From Sphingobacteriaceae bacterium (GTDB lineage Bacteria > Bacteroidota > Bacteroidia > Sphingobacteriales > Sphingobacteriaceae): DNA of 64,000 bases. The DNA is taken from contig JACMJM010000030.1 in the NCBI GenBank assembly GCA_014380615.1, positions 34,805-98,804 on the forward strand, written 5' to 3'. Shown in pieces: positions 43,057 through 52,572 of the stretch (position 1 is its first letter; the number at the start of each line of letters is the position of its first letter). Made by a program: the position numbers and the translations under genes. The notes beneath the pieces are model-generated. The model was not told the origin of the DNA, ran no database searches, and saw only the letters and a program-made list of their open reading frames with translations.

Positions 43057-43091
43057 AATTTTCGTCTGTGTTTAAACACATAACGCAAATA

Positions 43092-43742
43092 TCAGTCCAG
43101 CTGTTTTCTCTTGAAGAAATTTACTTTAGCTTCTTTGCCTTTAAGCAGGCGTTCAATGTTTTTTTGATGCGTTACGAGTATTAAAATACAGATACACATG
43201 CCATAAACAATGATAGGTCGTATTGGAGAATGAAACAAAAAAATCACACTCAGCGGAAAAGTAAATCCGGCTGATATAGAACTTAGGGACACATATTTAG
43301 ACAATAGCAACACTAATACAAAAACAACTACACATACCATCGAAGCTTCCAGATGAACAGCCAGTATCATTCCAAACAAAGTAGCGATACCTTTTCCTCC
43401 GCGAAAGCCGGCGAAAATTGGAAACAGATGTCCCATAACGGCTATAATCCCTAAAGCCAGCTGATAATTTACAAATTGCACGGAGTTTTGCGGCCCGGTT
43501 ACAGACAGGCCTATCAGATAAGCCAAATTAGTGGCAGTCCAGCCCTTAAATATATCCAGTAACATCACCGCAACTCCGGCTTTTTTTCCAAGTACCCTGA
43601 AGGTATTGGTTGCTCCGGCATTTCCGCTTCCATATTCACGTACATCTATACCATAGAAGGCTTGCCCTATCCAAACCGCCGTTGGTATTGATCCAAACAA
43701 ATACGCTGCAACTAATGCAGATAGAGAATAAATTGAAATCAT
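43092..43742 (-). CDS. plsY: Glycerol-3-phosphate acyltransferase PlsY
   Basis: 216 residues with five to six membrane helices. Motifs EYGSGNAGATNTFRVLGKKAG and FAGFRGGKGIATLFG, plus LVTHQKNIERLLKGKE at the C-terminus, are diagnostic of PlsY. It transfers acyl groups from acyl-phosphate to glycerol-3-phosphate in the first step of phospholipid synthesis; PlsX is not adjacent. A TATTTTTG box lies 8 nt before the ATG. nadC lies upstream on the same strand across a 54-nt gap. Confidence 0.96.
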   Translation of the reverse strand: MISIYSLSALVAAYLFGSIPTAVWIGQAFYGIDVREYGSGNAGATNTFRVLGKKAGVAVMLLDIFKGWTATNLAYLIGLSVTGPQNSVQFVNYQLALGIIAVMGHLFPIFAGFRGGKGIATLFGMILAVHLEASMVCVVVFVLVLLLSKYVSLSSISAGFTFPLSVIFLFHSPIRPIIVYGMCICILILVTHQKNIERLLKGKEAKVNFFKRKQLD

Positions 43743-43750
43743 TCAGGTTG

Positions 43751-43758
43751 CAAAAATA
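43751..43758 (-). promoter_or_regulatory. -7 box (TATTTTTG) of plsY
   Basis: Minus-strand box ending 8 nt before the plsY ATG; predicts a very short leader. Confidence 0.5.
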
Positions 43759-43796
43759 AAAAAAGCATTGCCAAATTCGTGAAAAACAATGGTTAT

Positions 43797-44651
43797 TTAG
43801 TTTTTTACCGCTTTAAGGCTCATGTCCAGACTTTTAACAGAATGAGTTAATGCTCCTAAAGAAACGTAATCCACTCCGCAAAGCGCATATTGTAAAACAT
43901 TCGCCTCGGTAATTCCGCCAGATGCTTCGGTAATATAATTACCATTTATCAATTGTACCGCAGCTTTCAGCGTATCGAAATCGAAGTTATCGAGTAATAT
44001 CCTGTCCACTTCTCCGCACTCAATTACTTCATTTAATTCAGCAATATTTCGTACTTCAATTTCGATGGGGATCTTTTTGCGCTTATCGGTTATGTATTGC
44101 CTGGCGGCGATAAGGGCCTTACTTATTCCACCTGCGTAATCAACATGATTGTCTTTTATCAGGATCATATCATACAGGCCAAAGCGATGATTCACACCTC
44201 CGCCTATTTTTACCGCAAGTTTCTCAAGAAAACGCATGTTGGGAGTTGTTTTGCGTGTATCCAAAACTTTTGTCTTTGTGCCTTTTAACAACGCTGTTAT
44301 ACGCTTGGTGGTAGAAGCAATCCCGCTCATACGCTGCATGGTATTCAAAACCAAACGCTCGGCCACTAAAATAGAGTAAGCACTGCCGGTAACCTCTAAA
44401 ATAACATCACCGTATTTCACCACCGACCCGTCTGTTATAAATACTTCTACTTCGAGTCCGGCATCAACATGTTTAAAAATCTCAAGGGCAACATCCACAC
44501 CAGCAATAACTCCGTCCTCTTTAATCAGCAATCTGGCACTTCCCTGCCTGCCTTTAGGAATGGTAGACAATGAGGTATGGTCTCCGTCGCCAAGATCTTC
44601 TTCAAGAGCATCGGTTATAAATTGGTTTAGTAATTGTTTATCAGCTTCCAT
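43797..44651 (-). CDS. nadC: Nicotinate-nucleotide pyrophosphorylase (carboxylating)
   Basis: 284 residues. Motifs EEDLGDGDHTSLSTIP near the N-terminus, LNTMQRMSGIASTT, KVLDTRKTTPNMRFLEKLAVKIGGG, HRFGLYDMILIKDNH and VDYVSLGALTHSVKSLDMSL are diagnostic. It makes nicotinate mononucleotide from quinolinate and PRPP in de novo NAD synthesis. nadA and nadB are not in the window. A TATTTTTG box lies 7 nt before its ATG, in a 200-nt divergent gap shared with gpmI. Confidence 0.97.
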   Translation of the reverse strand: MEADKQLLNQFITDALEEDLGDGDHTSLSTIPKGRQGSARLLIKEDGVIAGVDVALEIFKHVDAGLEVEVFITDGSVVKYGDVILEVTGSAYSILVAERLVLNTMQRMSGIASTTKRITALLKGTKTKVLDTRKTTPNMRFLEKLAVKIGGGVNHRFGLYDMILIKDNHVDYAGGISKALIAARQYITDKRKKIPIEIEVRNIAELNEVIECGEVDRILLDNFDFDTLKAAVQLINGNYITEASGGITEANVLQYALCGVDYVSLGALTHSVKSLDMSLKAVKN

Positions 44652-44658
44652 ACTTGCG

Positions 44659-44666
44659 CAAAAATA
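44659..44666 (-). promoter_or_regulatory. -7 box (TATTTTTG) of nadC
   Basis: Minus-strand box ending 7 nt before the nadC ATG; predicts a very short leader. Confidence 0.5.
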
Positions 44667-44851
44667 AGAAATACATGGATATATGCTTATTTGTTCATTT
44701 TAATAATACATATATGCTATCATTCACTTGTGACACTCCATCTAACCCTGCTTCGGTGATTAAAAAAAATCACTTCATTCAATATGCACAAATCAGTACT
44801 ATCATGTTTTTTGTCAAATTCAAAAAGATCAATTTTATGTAAGTTTACGCC

Positions 44852-46372
44852 GTGGAAAATAAAAAATTAGCTTTAATAATACTTGACGGCTGGGGCTACG
44901 GGCAAACAGACCGCTCGAATGCCATTGTTGCCGCCAATACCCCTTTTTTTGATGGCTTAATAGCAAACTATCCAAATTCTACTTTAGAAGCATCCGGCAT
45001 GGCTGTAGGTTTACCCGACGGACAAATGGGAAATTCTGAAGTCGGGCACATGAATTTGGGTGCGGGCCGTGTGGTTTACCAGGAATTGGGAAGAATTCAT
45101 AAGGCGGTTGAAGATGGAGAATTAGTATCAAACCCTATTTTAAAAGAAGGATTTGAATATGCTAAAAGAGAAAACAAAAAGGTGCATTTCATCGGCCTGG
45201 TATCTGACGGAGGAGTGCATTCGCACACAAAACATCTTATCGGGTTATGCGAGGCGGCAAAAGCCTATAACCTCGATAAAGTTTTTGTACATGCTTTCTT
45301 AGACGGCCGAGACACCGATCCGAATTCTGGAATAGAATATATCAGTAAACTCGAAACATACCTTTCGAACTCGCCGGTAAAGTTAGCTTCCCTGATAGGC
45401 CGTTACTATGCGATGGATAGAGATAATAGATGGGAAAGGGTGAAACAGGCTTATGATGTAATGGTAAATGGTACCGGCACAAAAACAGCCGATGCTATTT
45501 CTGTTATCCGCGAAAGCTATAATGAAGGCGTTACGGATGAATTTATGAAGCCTGTTGTAAAAGTGGATGCTTCAAATAATCCCGTTGCGGTAATTGAAAC
45601 AGGCGATGTGGTTATATGCTTCAACTTTAGAACTGATCGGGGGCGTGAAATTAGTTTGGCCTTAACACAAAAAGCCTTCCCTGAATATCAGATGGAGCCT
45701 TTGAGTGTAAAATACATCACCATGACCACTTATGATGATACATTTAAGGATGTAAAAGTGGTATTTACAAAAGACGACCTAAGCGAAACGATTGGCGAAG
45801 TTCTTGAAAGGCACGGAAAAACTCAGGTAAGAATCGCTGAAACGGAAAAATATCCGCACGTAACATTTTTCTTTTCGGGCGGAAGAGAAAAAGAGTTTAT
45901 CGGCGAAAGGCGTTTGCTGGTACCCTCTCCTAAAGTTGCTACTTACGATTTACAGCCCGAAATGAGTGCCAAGGGAATACGCGACGCGATTTGCGTTGAC
46001 TTTAGATCTAATAAACCTGATTTTGTATGCCTTAACTTTGCAAACCCCGATATGGTTGGCCATACTGGTGTTTTCGAGGCTGTTGTGAAAGCGGTTGAAA
46101 CTGTAGACAGCTGCCTGCAAACTGTTGTGGAATGCGGGCTTGAAAATGGCTATTCTTTCATTATAATAGCAGACCACGGAAACGCAGATTTCATGATTAA
46201 CGCAGATGGTTCACCCAATACTGCCCATACCACCAATTTGGTGCCTTGTATTTTAATTGACAAGGATTACAAAGGTATAGCGAGCGGTAAACTGGGAGAT
46301 ATCGCTCCTACCGCTCTTAAAATTTTAAATGTTCCAATACCTGAAAGTATGACCGGAAACATCCTGGTTTAA
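44852..46372 (+). CDS. gpmI: 2,3-bisphosphoglycerate-independent phosphoglycerate mutase
   Basis: 506 residues from a GTG start. Alkaline-phosphatase-like fold: ILDGWGYG with Asp12, GNSEVGHMNLGAGR with the phosphorylated Ser62, HAFLDGRDTDPNSG, RYYAMDRDNRWER and ADHGNADFM with the metal-binding Asp-His. It interconverts 3- and 2-phosphoglycerate with manganese or similar metals. A near-consensus -7 box (TAAGTTTA, 44840-44847) lies 4 nt before the GTG. The following lipoprotein gene starts 3 nt after its stop. Confidence 0.97.
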   Translation: MENKKLALIILDGWGYGQTDRSNAIVAANTPFFDGLIANYPNSTLEASGMAVGLPDGQMGNSEVGHMNLGAGRVVYQELGRIHKAVEDGELVSNPILKEGFEYAKRENKKVHFIGLVSDGGVHSHTKHLIGLCEAAKAYNLDKVFVHAFLDGRDTDPNSGIEYISKLETYLSNSPVKLASLIGRYYAMDRDNRWERVKQAYDVMVNGTGTKTADAISVIRESYNEGVTDEFMKPVVKVDASNNPVAVIETGDVVICFNFRTDRGREISLALTQKAFPEYQMEPLSVKYITMTTYDDTFKDVKVVFTKDDLSETIGEVLERHGKTQVRIAETEKYPHVTFFFSGGREKEFIGERRLLVPSPKVATYDLQPEMSAKGIRDAICVDFRSNKPDFVCLNFANPDMVGHTGVFEAVVKAVETVDSCLQTVVECGLENGYSFIIIADHGNADFMINADGSPNTAHTTNLVPCILIDKDYKGIASGKLGDIAPTALKILNVPIPESMTGNILV

Positions 46373-46375
46373 AAC

Positions 46376-46903
46376 ATGAGGTTTTCCCAACCGATATTGC
46401 TTCTGATTTTCCTTACCGCCTGTAGCGGTAAGGAAAACTTAGATAATCGAAATCATTATTTTGACATTAAAGGCTATTTCACAAAGGAAGCCGAGAGACT
46501 GCAACAAGACGGGCCCGTTATAGAGAAAACTGTTTCGCAAAATAATGGCGCGGAAGTTAAAGATGTAAAACTAACAAACTGGTCGGCCGAGCTTGAGCTT
46601 TTCGCCGAATCAGACATCAATAAACCTGCATGGAAAGATAGTTACGACATTGTGAGAAATGGACCTGAAACCAGGTATGTCGCAAAAGACACCTCTCTTC
46701 GAACAAAAAGCATCGCTATTGTTCGATCCCCAAAAGGTGATATAAGGAAGATCGTTATCCTCAACAAAACAAAAAATGCCTTATATAGCTCGGAAGATGA
46801 ATTAGTTTACATCCCTGATTCTATTTACCAAATTAAGAAACACCAATCCGTAAGTATCATCGGAAGAAACTCATACGCCGTTTCGGCAAGATTTAAAAAC
46901 TAA
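46376..46903 (+). CDS. Uncharacterised lipoprotein
   Basis: 175 residues. Lipoprotein signal MRFSQPILLLIFLTAC with Cys16. The mature region starts YFDIKGYFTKEAERLQQDGPVIEKTVSQNN, followed by a beta-rich domain with KLTNWSAELELFAESDINKPAWKDSYDI and repeated charged strands. I do not recognise the family. Its start is 3 nt after gpmI, so it is co-transcribed with it, and a CAP-domain lipoprotein gene follows 47 nt later. Probably periplasmic or on the inner leaflet of the outer membrane. Function unknown. Confidence 0.7.
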   Translation: MRFSQPILLLIFLTACSGKENLDNRNHYFDIKGYFTKEAERLQQDGPVIEKTVSQNNGAEVKDVKLTNWSAELELFAESDINKPAWKDSYDIVRNGPETRYVAKDTSLRTKSIAIVRSPKGDIRKIVILNKTKNALYSSEDELVYIPDSIYQIKKHQSVSIIGRNSYAVSARFKN

Positions 46904-46950
46904 AGATCAAATAAATGTCTTTATAATACGTTTTCAACCTGAAGGGTATT

Positions 46951-47526
46951 ATGAAAAATATAGTTTGGGGGCAGATGGCCCTTTTGATAGTTACTTCCTG
47001 TGCTATAGAAAAGCAAAGCACCGCTACTACCCCAAGAGTCAATCAGGGTGTTAAAGCTGTAATTACATCCCCGTTCAGGGAAGTGGTTGATTTTCAAAAA
47101 GAGTTTCTCAAACAGATTAATAAAGTAAGATTGGAAGGCTGCAAGTGCGGCGATATGTTTATGCCTCCGGTAGAACCGTTGACATGGAACAACGAGCTAC
47201 AACTCTCGGCTCTGGGCCATGCGCAGGATATGGCTAGAAACAGGTACTTCAGTCATGTAAGCAAAAACGGAGACAAAATAAAGGAGAGAATAACAGCTGC
47301 CGGATATACCTATAATGGCTATCAAAGCTTCACTATCGGAGAAAATATTGCTTACAACCAGCGTTCAATTAGAGAAGTAATGGATGGATGGTTAAAAAGT
47401 CCGAGTCATTGCCGAAATTTGATGAACCCGGCTTTTAAGGAAGTGGGTATTGCTATGCAGAATTACTATTGGGTGCAGGATTTTGGAGGAAGAATCCCTT
47501 TTTCAAAACGTTACAGCAGCAAATAA
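46951..47526 (+). CDS. CAP/SCP-domain lipoprotein
   Basis: 191 residues. Signal MKNIVWGQMALLIVTSC with lipobox Cys17. The CAP domain starts near 45: FLKQINKVRLEGCKCGD, LSALGHAQDMARNRYFSHVSKNGDKIKERI, GENIAYNQRSIREVMDGWLKSPSHCRNLMNPAFKEVGIAM and YWVQDFGG. The conserved His and Glu of the CAP cavity are visible. Bacterial CAP proteins are secreted or lipidated, with unclear biochemical roles. It ends the gpmI transcript, with a strong hairpin 10 nt after its stop. Confidence 0.88.
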   Translation: MKNIVWGQMALLIVTSCAIEKQSTATTPRVNQGVKAVITSPFREVVDFQKEFLKQINKVRLEGCKCGDMFMPPVEPLTWNNELQLSALGHAQDMARNRYFSHVSKNGDKIKERITAAGYTYNGYQSFTIGENIAYNQRSIREVMDGWLKSPSHCRNLMNPAFKEVGIAMQNYYWVQDFGGRIPFSKRYSSK

Positions 47527-47536
47527 TGCCAAAAAA

Positions 47537-47566
47537 TAAGACGGCTAATTGCAATCAGCCGTCTTA
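47537..47566. terminator. Hairpin terminator after the CAP gene
   Basis: TAAGACGGCT-a-ATT-gc-AAT-c-AGCCGTCTTA, a perfect 10-bp outer stem, with a T-run from 47573. It may also serve the convergent TPR gene. Confidence 0.85.
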
Positions 47567-47588
47567 CCCATATATTTTTTTAAAGCTT

Positions 47589-48224
47589 CTATTCGATATT
47601 GGCCATATACACCTTGGCCTTTTTCATCTCATCCATAATATCTTTCCGGCCCGGATTCGCATCCAACACCCGCTGAAAATCATCTATACACGACTTGTAA
47701 GAATTAACAGCAATATCTTTATTATAAATTTTAGGATTTTTCTGCCCTTTTAAAATCGCGTAATCACGGTAAGCAAAAGCTCTGTTCTGATACAATACTT
47801 TATCCTGGCTCTTTAATTCTATCGCTTTAGAATAATCTTTAATGCTCGCCAATAATATTTTTTCGCGTTCGGCTGGAGTTAAGGTACTTGTCATCTGGGC
47901 ACCAAGATAGTTCCGGGCCTTTCCACGGTAATAATAAGAAGAAACATTATTTGGCTGTAAAGAAATTACCCTGCCAAAAGTACTGATGGATTTTTGGTAA
48001 TCGCCCGAGTGATAATACGAATAAGCTAGCATATAGAGAACATCTCCATTATTGGCTTCGGCAGGCAATGATTTTTCGAGCTGTACTACCGCATTTTTAA
48101 AGTCGCCGTCTAAAAGGGCTTTATGTCCTAACTTTACATACGCGTTAGTAGATTCTGCAGTTTGAGCATAACAAAATGTTGTTATTAAGAGTAAAAAAGA
48201 AAAAAAAGATGTGATTACTTTCAT
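47589..48224 (-). CDS. TPR-repeat exported protein
   Basis: 211 residues from ATG 48224, chosen because it begins a signal peptide (MKVITSFFSFLLLITTFCYAQ); longer upstream frames are without support. The mature part is made of TPR helices: YVKLGHKALLDGDFKNAVVQLEKSLP, VLYMLAYSYYHSGDYQKSISTFGRVISL, VSSYYYRGKARNYLGAQ and later IKDYSKAIELKSQDKVLYQNRAFAYRDYAIL and YKSCIDDFQRVLDANPG. TPR scaffolds bind protein partners; this one should be periplasmic. It stands alone and converges on the gpmI-CAP transcript. Confidence 0.82.
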   Translation of the reverse strand: MKVITSFFSFLLLITTFCYAQTAESTNAYVKLGHKALLDGDFKNAVVQLEKSLPAEANNGDVLYMLAYSYYHSGDYQKSISTFGRVISLQPNNVSSYYYRGKARNYLGAQMTSTLTPAEREKILLASIKDYSKAIELKSQDKVLYQNRAFAYRDYAILKGQKNPKIYNKDIAVNSYKSCIDDFQRVLDANPGRKDIMDEMKKAKVYMANIE

Positions 48225-48576
48225 TTGAACTTTATAAGTTGACTTGTTGCTGAAACGCATAAATCGTAATATTAGTGTTTTGAGTGTGTAAACTGGTAAC
48301 ATCATTAAATCTATAACGATTCTGAGAATGTAATAATACACAAGGTTAATTATTTTGTTTCTTTGTTTAAAAAAGAATTACAACATTGCTGACGTTTTAA
48401 CAGACAAACACGATGCTGAATTAAAGATTTAACGGAATACCCGATTTGTCAGAGTAGTTTCAGCCTTGTATCGAAATTAATCCAACTTGGCATAAGCATT
48501 GCAATCATATGCTTTTTTAAATAAACACACAGCAATAAACAATCAACTGTCAATTTGACGTTGCGAAAGGAAATGC
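48225..48576. other. 352-nt divergent intergenic region between the TPR gene and lon
   Basis: No open frame with convincing coding signs. It is AT-rich and contains, 74-90 nt upstream of the lon start, a sigma-54-like -24/-12 site. No convincing TAnnTTTG box was found for either gene. Confidence 0.6.
48486..48503 (+). promoter_or_regulatory. Sigma-54-like promoter upstream of lon
   Basis: CTTGGCATAAGCATTGCA matches the -24/-12 consensus YTGGCACGrnnnTTGCA. GG (48489-48490) and GC (48501-48502) are separated by exactly 10 nt, the required helical spacing. The predicted transcription start is near 48513, about 64 nt before the lon ATG. Sigma-54 itself (rpoN) is not in the window. Confidence 0.55.
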
Positions 48577-51039
48577 ATGAGCGAATTTGATTTTAATCAA
48601 ACCCTACCCATAATTAACGAAGATACCGAGTTTTTCCCCCTGATGTCTCAAGAAGACGAGGAGGAAATGAATAATGAACAAACGCCTGAAATTTTATCTA
48701 TCCTACCATTAAGAAATACGGTATTGTTTCCGGGTGTGGTTATTCCTATTACCGTTGGCCGGGATAAATCGATAAAACTGATAAAAGACGCATACAAAGG
48801 AGATCGAACAATTGGGGTTGTTTCCCAACGCGATGTAGCTATTGAAGATCCCGCATTCGATCAGTTGAATAACGTGGGAACAGTTGCCCTCATTATAAAG
48901 ATGCTGCAAATGCCCGATGGCAGTACCACCGTGATTATACAGGGTAAACAACGCTTTCGCCTGGGCGAAGAGGTACAAAGTGAGCCCTATATAAAAGCCA
49001 GTATTAATAAATTTGAGGAAATAAAGCCTAAAGTTGATAAGGAGTTTAAAGCGATAGTTGCTTCTGTTAAAGAGCTGGCAATGCAAATTATTCAGCTTTC
49101 GCCTAATATTCCCAGTGAAGCCGGCATTGCGATAAAAAACATAGAAAGCACATCGTTCCTGATAAATTTCATCTCCTCTAACATGAACGCAGACGTTTCG
49201 GCGAAACAACTGATGTTAGAAGTGGCGAATTTATACGAACGGGCTAAAATGGTACTCGAGCATCTTACAATGGAACTTCAGATGCTTGAATTAAGGAACC
49301 ATATTCAATCTAAAGTACGCACAGACCTTGATAAGCAGCAACGAGATTACTTCCTTAATCAACAGCTGAAAACTATTCAGGAAGAGCTTGGCGGCAATTC
49401 TCCCGATCTGGAACTTGATAACTTACGCCAGAGAGCCGGTAAAAAGAAATGGTCGGCCGAAGTTGCCAAGCATTTTTCTAAAGAGTTGGATAAATTAGCC
49501 CGAATGAACCCGGCGGCAGCCGATTATTCTGTACAGGTTAATTACCTGGAACTTTTGCTTGATTTGCCTTGGAACGAGTTCACTAAAGACAACTTCGACC
49601 TTAAACGTGCCGAAAGAATCTTAGACAAAGATCATTTTGGTTTAGATAAGGTTAAGCGCCGTATAGTAGAATATCTTGCGGTATTGAAGCTAAAAAACAA
49701 TATGAAGGCCCCCATTCTTTGTCTGGCAGGCCCTCCGGGGGTTGGTAAAACCTCACTCGGGAAATCCATCGCCAAAGCACTTGGCAGAAAATATGTAAGA
49801 ATGGCACTGGGCGGGATACGTGACGAGGCAGAGATCAGAGGGCATAGAAAGACATATATCGGCGCAATGCCCGGAAGAATCATCCAATCGCTTAAAAAAG
49901 CAGGCGCATCAAACGCCGTTTTTGTTTTGGATGAGATTGATAAGGTAGGTAACGATTTCAGGGGAGATCCATCATCTGCCTTGCTTGAAGTACTCGACCC
50001 TGAACAAAACAGTGCGTTTTACGACCATTATGTAGAACTCGATTACGACTTATCTAACGTAATGTTTATTGCAACCGCCAACTCTTTGAGCAATATTCAA
50101 CCGGCATTACTCGACAGGATGGAAATTATTGAAGTTAACGGGTATACCATTGAAGAGAAAATTGAAATCGCGAAACAACATCTGTTACCAAAACAACTTG
50201 AGCAGCATGGTTTGAAGAAAAAAGACGTTGCGCTTAAACCATCGGTAATAGAAAAAATCATTGAGGATTATACCCGCGAATCAGGTGTACGTGGCTTAGA
50301 AAAACGAATCGGTTCGGTGGTTCGTGGGGTGGCTACCAAAATAGCGATGGAACAGGAATATGCCTCCGCATTAAATAAAGCAGATGTTGAGAAAATTTTA
50401 GGTGCCCCGATGTACGACAAAGACCTTTACGAAGGAAATGAAGTGGCCGGGGTTGTAACTGGCTTAGCATGGACACAGGTTGGCGGTGATATTTTATTTA
50501 TAGAAGCCAGTTTGAGTCCCGGTAAGGGGAAATTAACCATAACCGGCAATCTCGGCGATGTGATGAAAGAATCGGCGGCTATAGCCATGGCCTATCTTCG
50601 GGCTCACGCCGCAAAATTCAGTATCGACCATCGCTTGTTCGAATTGTGGGATGTACATGTCCATGTTCCGGCAGGAGCTACTCCAAAAGACGGCCCCTCG
50701 GCAGGAATTACCATGCTCACCGCTTTAACTTCAGCTTTTACTCAGCGCAGAGTTAAACAACATTTGGCAATGACAGGTGAAATCACGTTAAGAGGCAAAG
50801 TACTGCCGGTTGGAGGCATTAAAGAGAAAATACTTGCGGCCAAAAGAGCGAATATTAAAGAAATTATCCTCTGCAAATCGAATGAAAAAGACATACTTGA
50901 AATAAAGGACGACTATATCAAGGACCTGAAGTTCCATTATGTGAGAGAGATGAAAGAGGTTATTGATTTGGCTCTAACGAATGAGAAGGTAAAAGATCCC
51001 ATTGACCTGGCAATAAAAAACACAGCAGTTACTGTTTAA
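48577..51039 (+). CDS. lon: ATP-dependent protease Lon
   Basis: 820 residues. N-terminal LON substrate-recognition domain ([27 protein letters not shown], about 40-240), AAA module with [15 protein letters not shown] near 382-396 and [31 protein letters not shown], and the C-terminal serine protease domain with [11 protein letters not shown] (Ser near 708) and [14 protein letters not shown] (Lys near 750). It degrades misfolded and regulatory proteins. It is preceded by a sigma-54-like site and is followed 15 nt later by an LpxR-like gene. Confidence 0.98.
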   Translation: MSEFDFNQTLPIINEDTEFFPLMSQEDEEEMNNEQTPEILSILPLRNTVLFPGVVIPITVGRDKSIKLIKDAYKGDRTIGVVSQRDVAIEDPAFDQLNNVGTVALIIKMLQMPDGSTTVIIQGKQRFRLGEEVQSEPYIKASINKFEEIKPKVDKEFKAIVASVKELAMQIIQLSPNIPSEAGIAIKNIESTSFLINFISSNMNADVSAKQLMLEVANLYERAKMVLEHLTMELQMLELRNHIQSKVRTDLDKQQRDYFLNQQLKTIQEELGGNSPDLELDNLRQRAGKKKWSAEVAKHFSKELDKLARMNPAAADYSVQVNYLELLLDLPWNEFTKDNFDLKRAERILDKDHFGLDKVKRRIVEYLAVLKLKNNMKAPILCLAGPPGVGKTSLGKSIAKALGRKYVRMALGGIRDEAEIRGHRKTYIGAMPGRIIQSLKKAGASNAVFVLDEIDKVGNDFRGDPSSALLEVLDPEQNSAFYDHYVELDYDLSNVMFIATANSLSNIQPALLDRMEIIEVNGYTIEEKIEIAKQHLLPKQLEQHGLKKKDVALKPSVIEKIIEDYTRESGVRGLEKRIGSVVRGVATKIAMEQEYASALNKADVEKILGAPMYDKDLYEGNEVAGVVTGLAWTQVGGDILFIEASLSPGKGKLTITGNLGDVMKESAAIAMAYLRAHAAKFSIDHRLFELWDVHVHVPAGATPKDGPSAGITMLTALTSAFTQRRVKQHLAMTGEITLRGKVLPVGGIKEKILAAKRANIKEIILCKSNEKDILEIKDDYIKDLKFHYVREMKEVIDLALTNEKVKDPIDLAIKNTAVTV

Positions 51040-51054
51040 AAATCGCTGTATTGG

Positions 51055-52014
51055 ATGAGACGGGTTGCTTCTACATATTTGATTTGTGTGCTTTTCACAG
51101 TTACCGCATTCGGTCAGGCTCCTAATTATAAGTCCGAATTCGGATTTCGAAGCGACAACGATTCTTTCTTAGCTTACGGCCAAGATCAGTACTATACAAA
51201 CGGGCTTTTCATAAGCTACAGGCATGCCTTAAAACAGGAAAACCTACATTCCAAAATAGCCAAGAAAATTTGGGAAATTGAAGCCGGACAGTATCTTTTC
51301 AACCCATTTACCGGTAAAATCGTCAATCAATCTCTGGTAGACCGGCCATTCGCAGCCTATCTATATGCTGGCGGAAAATTCACCTGGTTTTTAAAAACCG
51401 AACAGATTATCGACATCTCTTTAAATGCCGGCACTATTGGCCCCGATGCGCAGGGCGAAGAAGTACAGAAAGGCTTGCATGATGTTATCGGGTTTTACCC
51501 GATTATGGGTTGGGAGTATCAGGTAAATAATGAGGTGGGAGTTAATACATCTTTAAAGTATTCGGATTTAATAGCAAGAACCGGAGGAAACGACCTTAGC
51601 CTTAATACTTACTTAAACCTTGGGAATACGTTTACCGGCGCGGGAATTGGTATTCTTTATCGCACCGGCCAGATTAACGATTTTTTAAGCTCAGTAAGCA
51701 ATAACAGCCGGATTTCCAATTCAATTAATGATTCTATACCCCGTAAAGAGCTTTTCTTTTTCACCAGGCCCATGTTAAACTTTGTAGGATACGACGCAAC
51801 CATACAGGGTGGCTTATTTACTAACAATAAAGGGCCGGTCACTTTCGATCCTAAAAGATTTCAATATTCGCACGAAATCGGGGTAAATTATGCTGTTAAT
51901 CGCTGGACATTGAATTTCTCCGTACTCTTTAAGTCCCGGGATGTTAAAACTCAACGAAAGCCTCACCAGTACGGATCGGTGATGATGTATTACCGCTTTT
52001 CTAAATCCGATTAA
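51055..52014 (+). CDS. LpxR-like lipid A 3'-O-deacylase family protein
   Basis: 319 residues. Signal peptide MRRVASTYLICVLFTVTAFGQ, then a barrel typical of the LpxR/DUF2219 family: FGFRSDNDSFLAYGQDQYYTNGLFISYRH near 28-56, with the Asn-Asp and YYTNG residues that define the family, and EIGVNYAVNRWTLNFSVLFKSRD near the end. LpxR removes the 3'-acyloxyacyl group of lipid A at the outer membrane, using calcium. Activity of the Bacteroidota members has not been widely tested, so the enzyme role is inferred. It starts 15 nt after lon and shares a 4-nt stop overlap with convergent arfB. Confidence 0.82.
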   Translation: MRRVASTYLICVLFTVTAFGQAPNYKSEFGFRSDNDSFLAYGQDQYYTNGLFISYRHALKQENLHSKIAKKIWEIEAGQYLFNPFTGKIVNQSLVDRPFAAYLYAGGKFTWFLKTEQIIDISLNAGTIGPDAQGEEVQKGLHDVIGFYPIMGWEYQVNNEVGVNTSLKYSDLIARTGGNDLSLNTYLNLGNTFTGAGIGILYRTGQINDFLSSVSNNSRISNSINDSIPRKELFFFTRPMLNFVGYDATIQGGLFTNNKGPVTFDPKRFQYSHEIGVNYAVNRWTLNFSVLFKSRDVKTQRKPHQYGSVMMYYRFSKSD

Positions 52015-52424
52015 AAGTCCAGTCCTTTATTATTTCTGCTCAACTTTTTTAAAGCCTGCTGTTGCTTATTTTTCAATCTTTTTTCCACAGCCGATTTTTT
52101 TGGCTTTGTGGCTTTTCTGGGTTTTTGGATCTGCAAAGCATTTTTTAACAGGATACAAAGTTTTTTAATTGCTCTTTCCTTATTTAGGTACTGACTCCGC
52201 TCCTCCTCGCTCACAACCTGGATGCAGCCATCGGAAGTCATCCTGTTCACTAATTTTTGCTTCAAAAGTTCTTTTTGCTGAGAATCAAACAACCCTGAGG
52301 CCTGGAAATTAAAATTAAGTTCCACTTTACTTGATACTTTATTTACATTCTGTCCACCCTTTCCGCCGCTTCTTGATGTTTTAAAAGTAATATCGGGCAG
52401 CAAATCTTCGATCAAAAAATTCAT
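52011..52424 (-). CDS. arfB: ArfB-like peptidyl-tRNA hydrolase for ribosome rescue
   Basis: 137 residues. Release-factor-like domain with the catalytic GGQ at 23-25 (TSRSGGKGGQNVNKVSSKVEL) and no codon-recognition domain. The C-terminal tail is long and basic (KPRKATKPKKSAVEKRLKNKQQQALKKLS), as required to thread into the mRNA channel of stalled ribosomes. It frees ribosomes on non-stop mRNA by hydrolysing peptidyl-tRNA. Its stop TTAA tetranucleotide is shared with the convergent LpxR-like gene. Confidence 0.92.
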   Translation of the reverse strand: MNFLIEDLLPDITFKTSRSGGKGGQNVNKVSSKVELNFNFQASGLFDSQQKELLKQKLVNRMTSDGCIQVVSEEERSQYLNKERAIKKLCILLKNALQIQKPRKATKPKKSAVEKRLKNKQQQALKKLSRNNKGLDF

Positions 52425-52534
52425 TTCTCTAATGATAAGTAAAATTCAAATTTAAAACCGCAACGTAAAAACAGTACTCTAACATAACATCAATGTGCCG
52501 GTTTAACAAAACACGTTAACAAATTTCACGTGTC

Positions 52535-52566
52535 TTGTTTAAAATTCACGACAAACAATATCTTTG
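52535..52566 (+). promoter_or_regulatory. Promoter of cmk (TTG, 21-nt spacer, TATCTTTG)
   Basis: TTG at 52535-52537 and TATCTTTG at 52559-52566, the best -33/-7 match in the window. The box ends 6 nt before the cmk ATG, so the predicted leader is 0-2 nt. Confidence 0.7.
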
Positions 52567-52572
52567 TCTGCA

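Noticed and set aside
44654..44842. A 62-codon plus-strand frame in the nadC-gpmI gap
   Set aside because: It overlaps the nadC promoter box, has a composition unlike coding sequence of this genome, and no family signature.
48709..49209. Minus-strand frame of 166 codons in lon
   Set aside because: A shadow of the lon frame.
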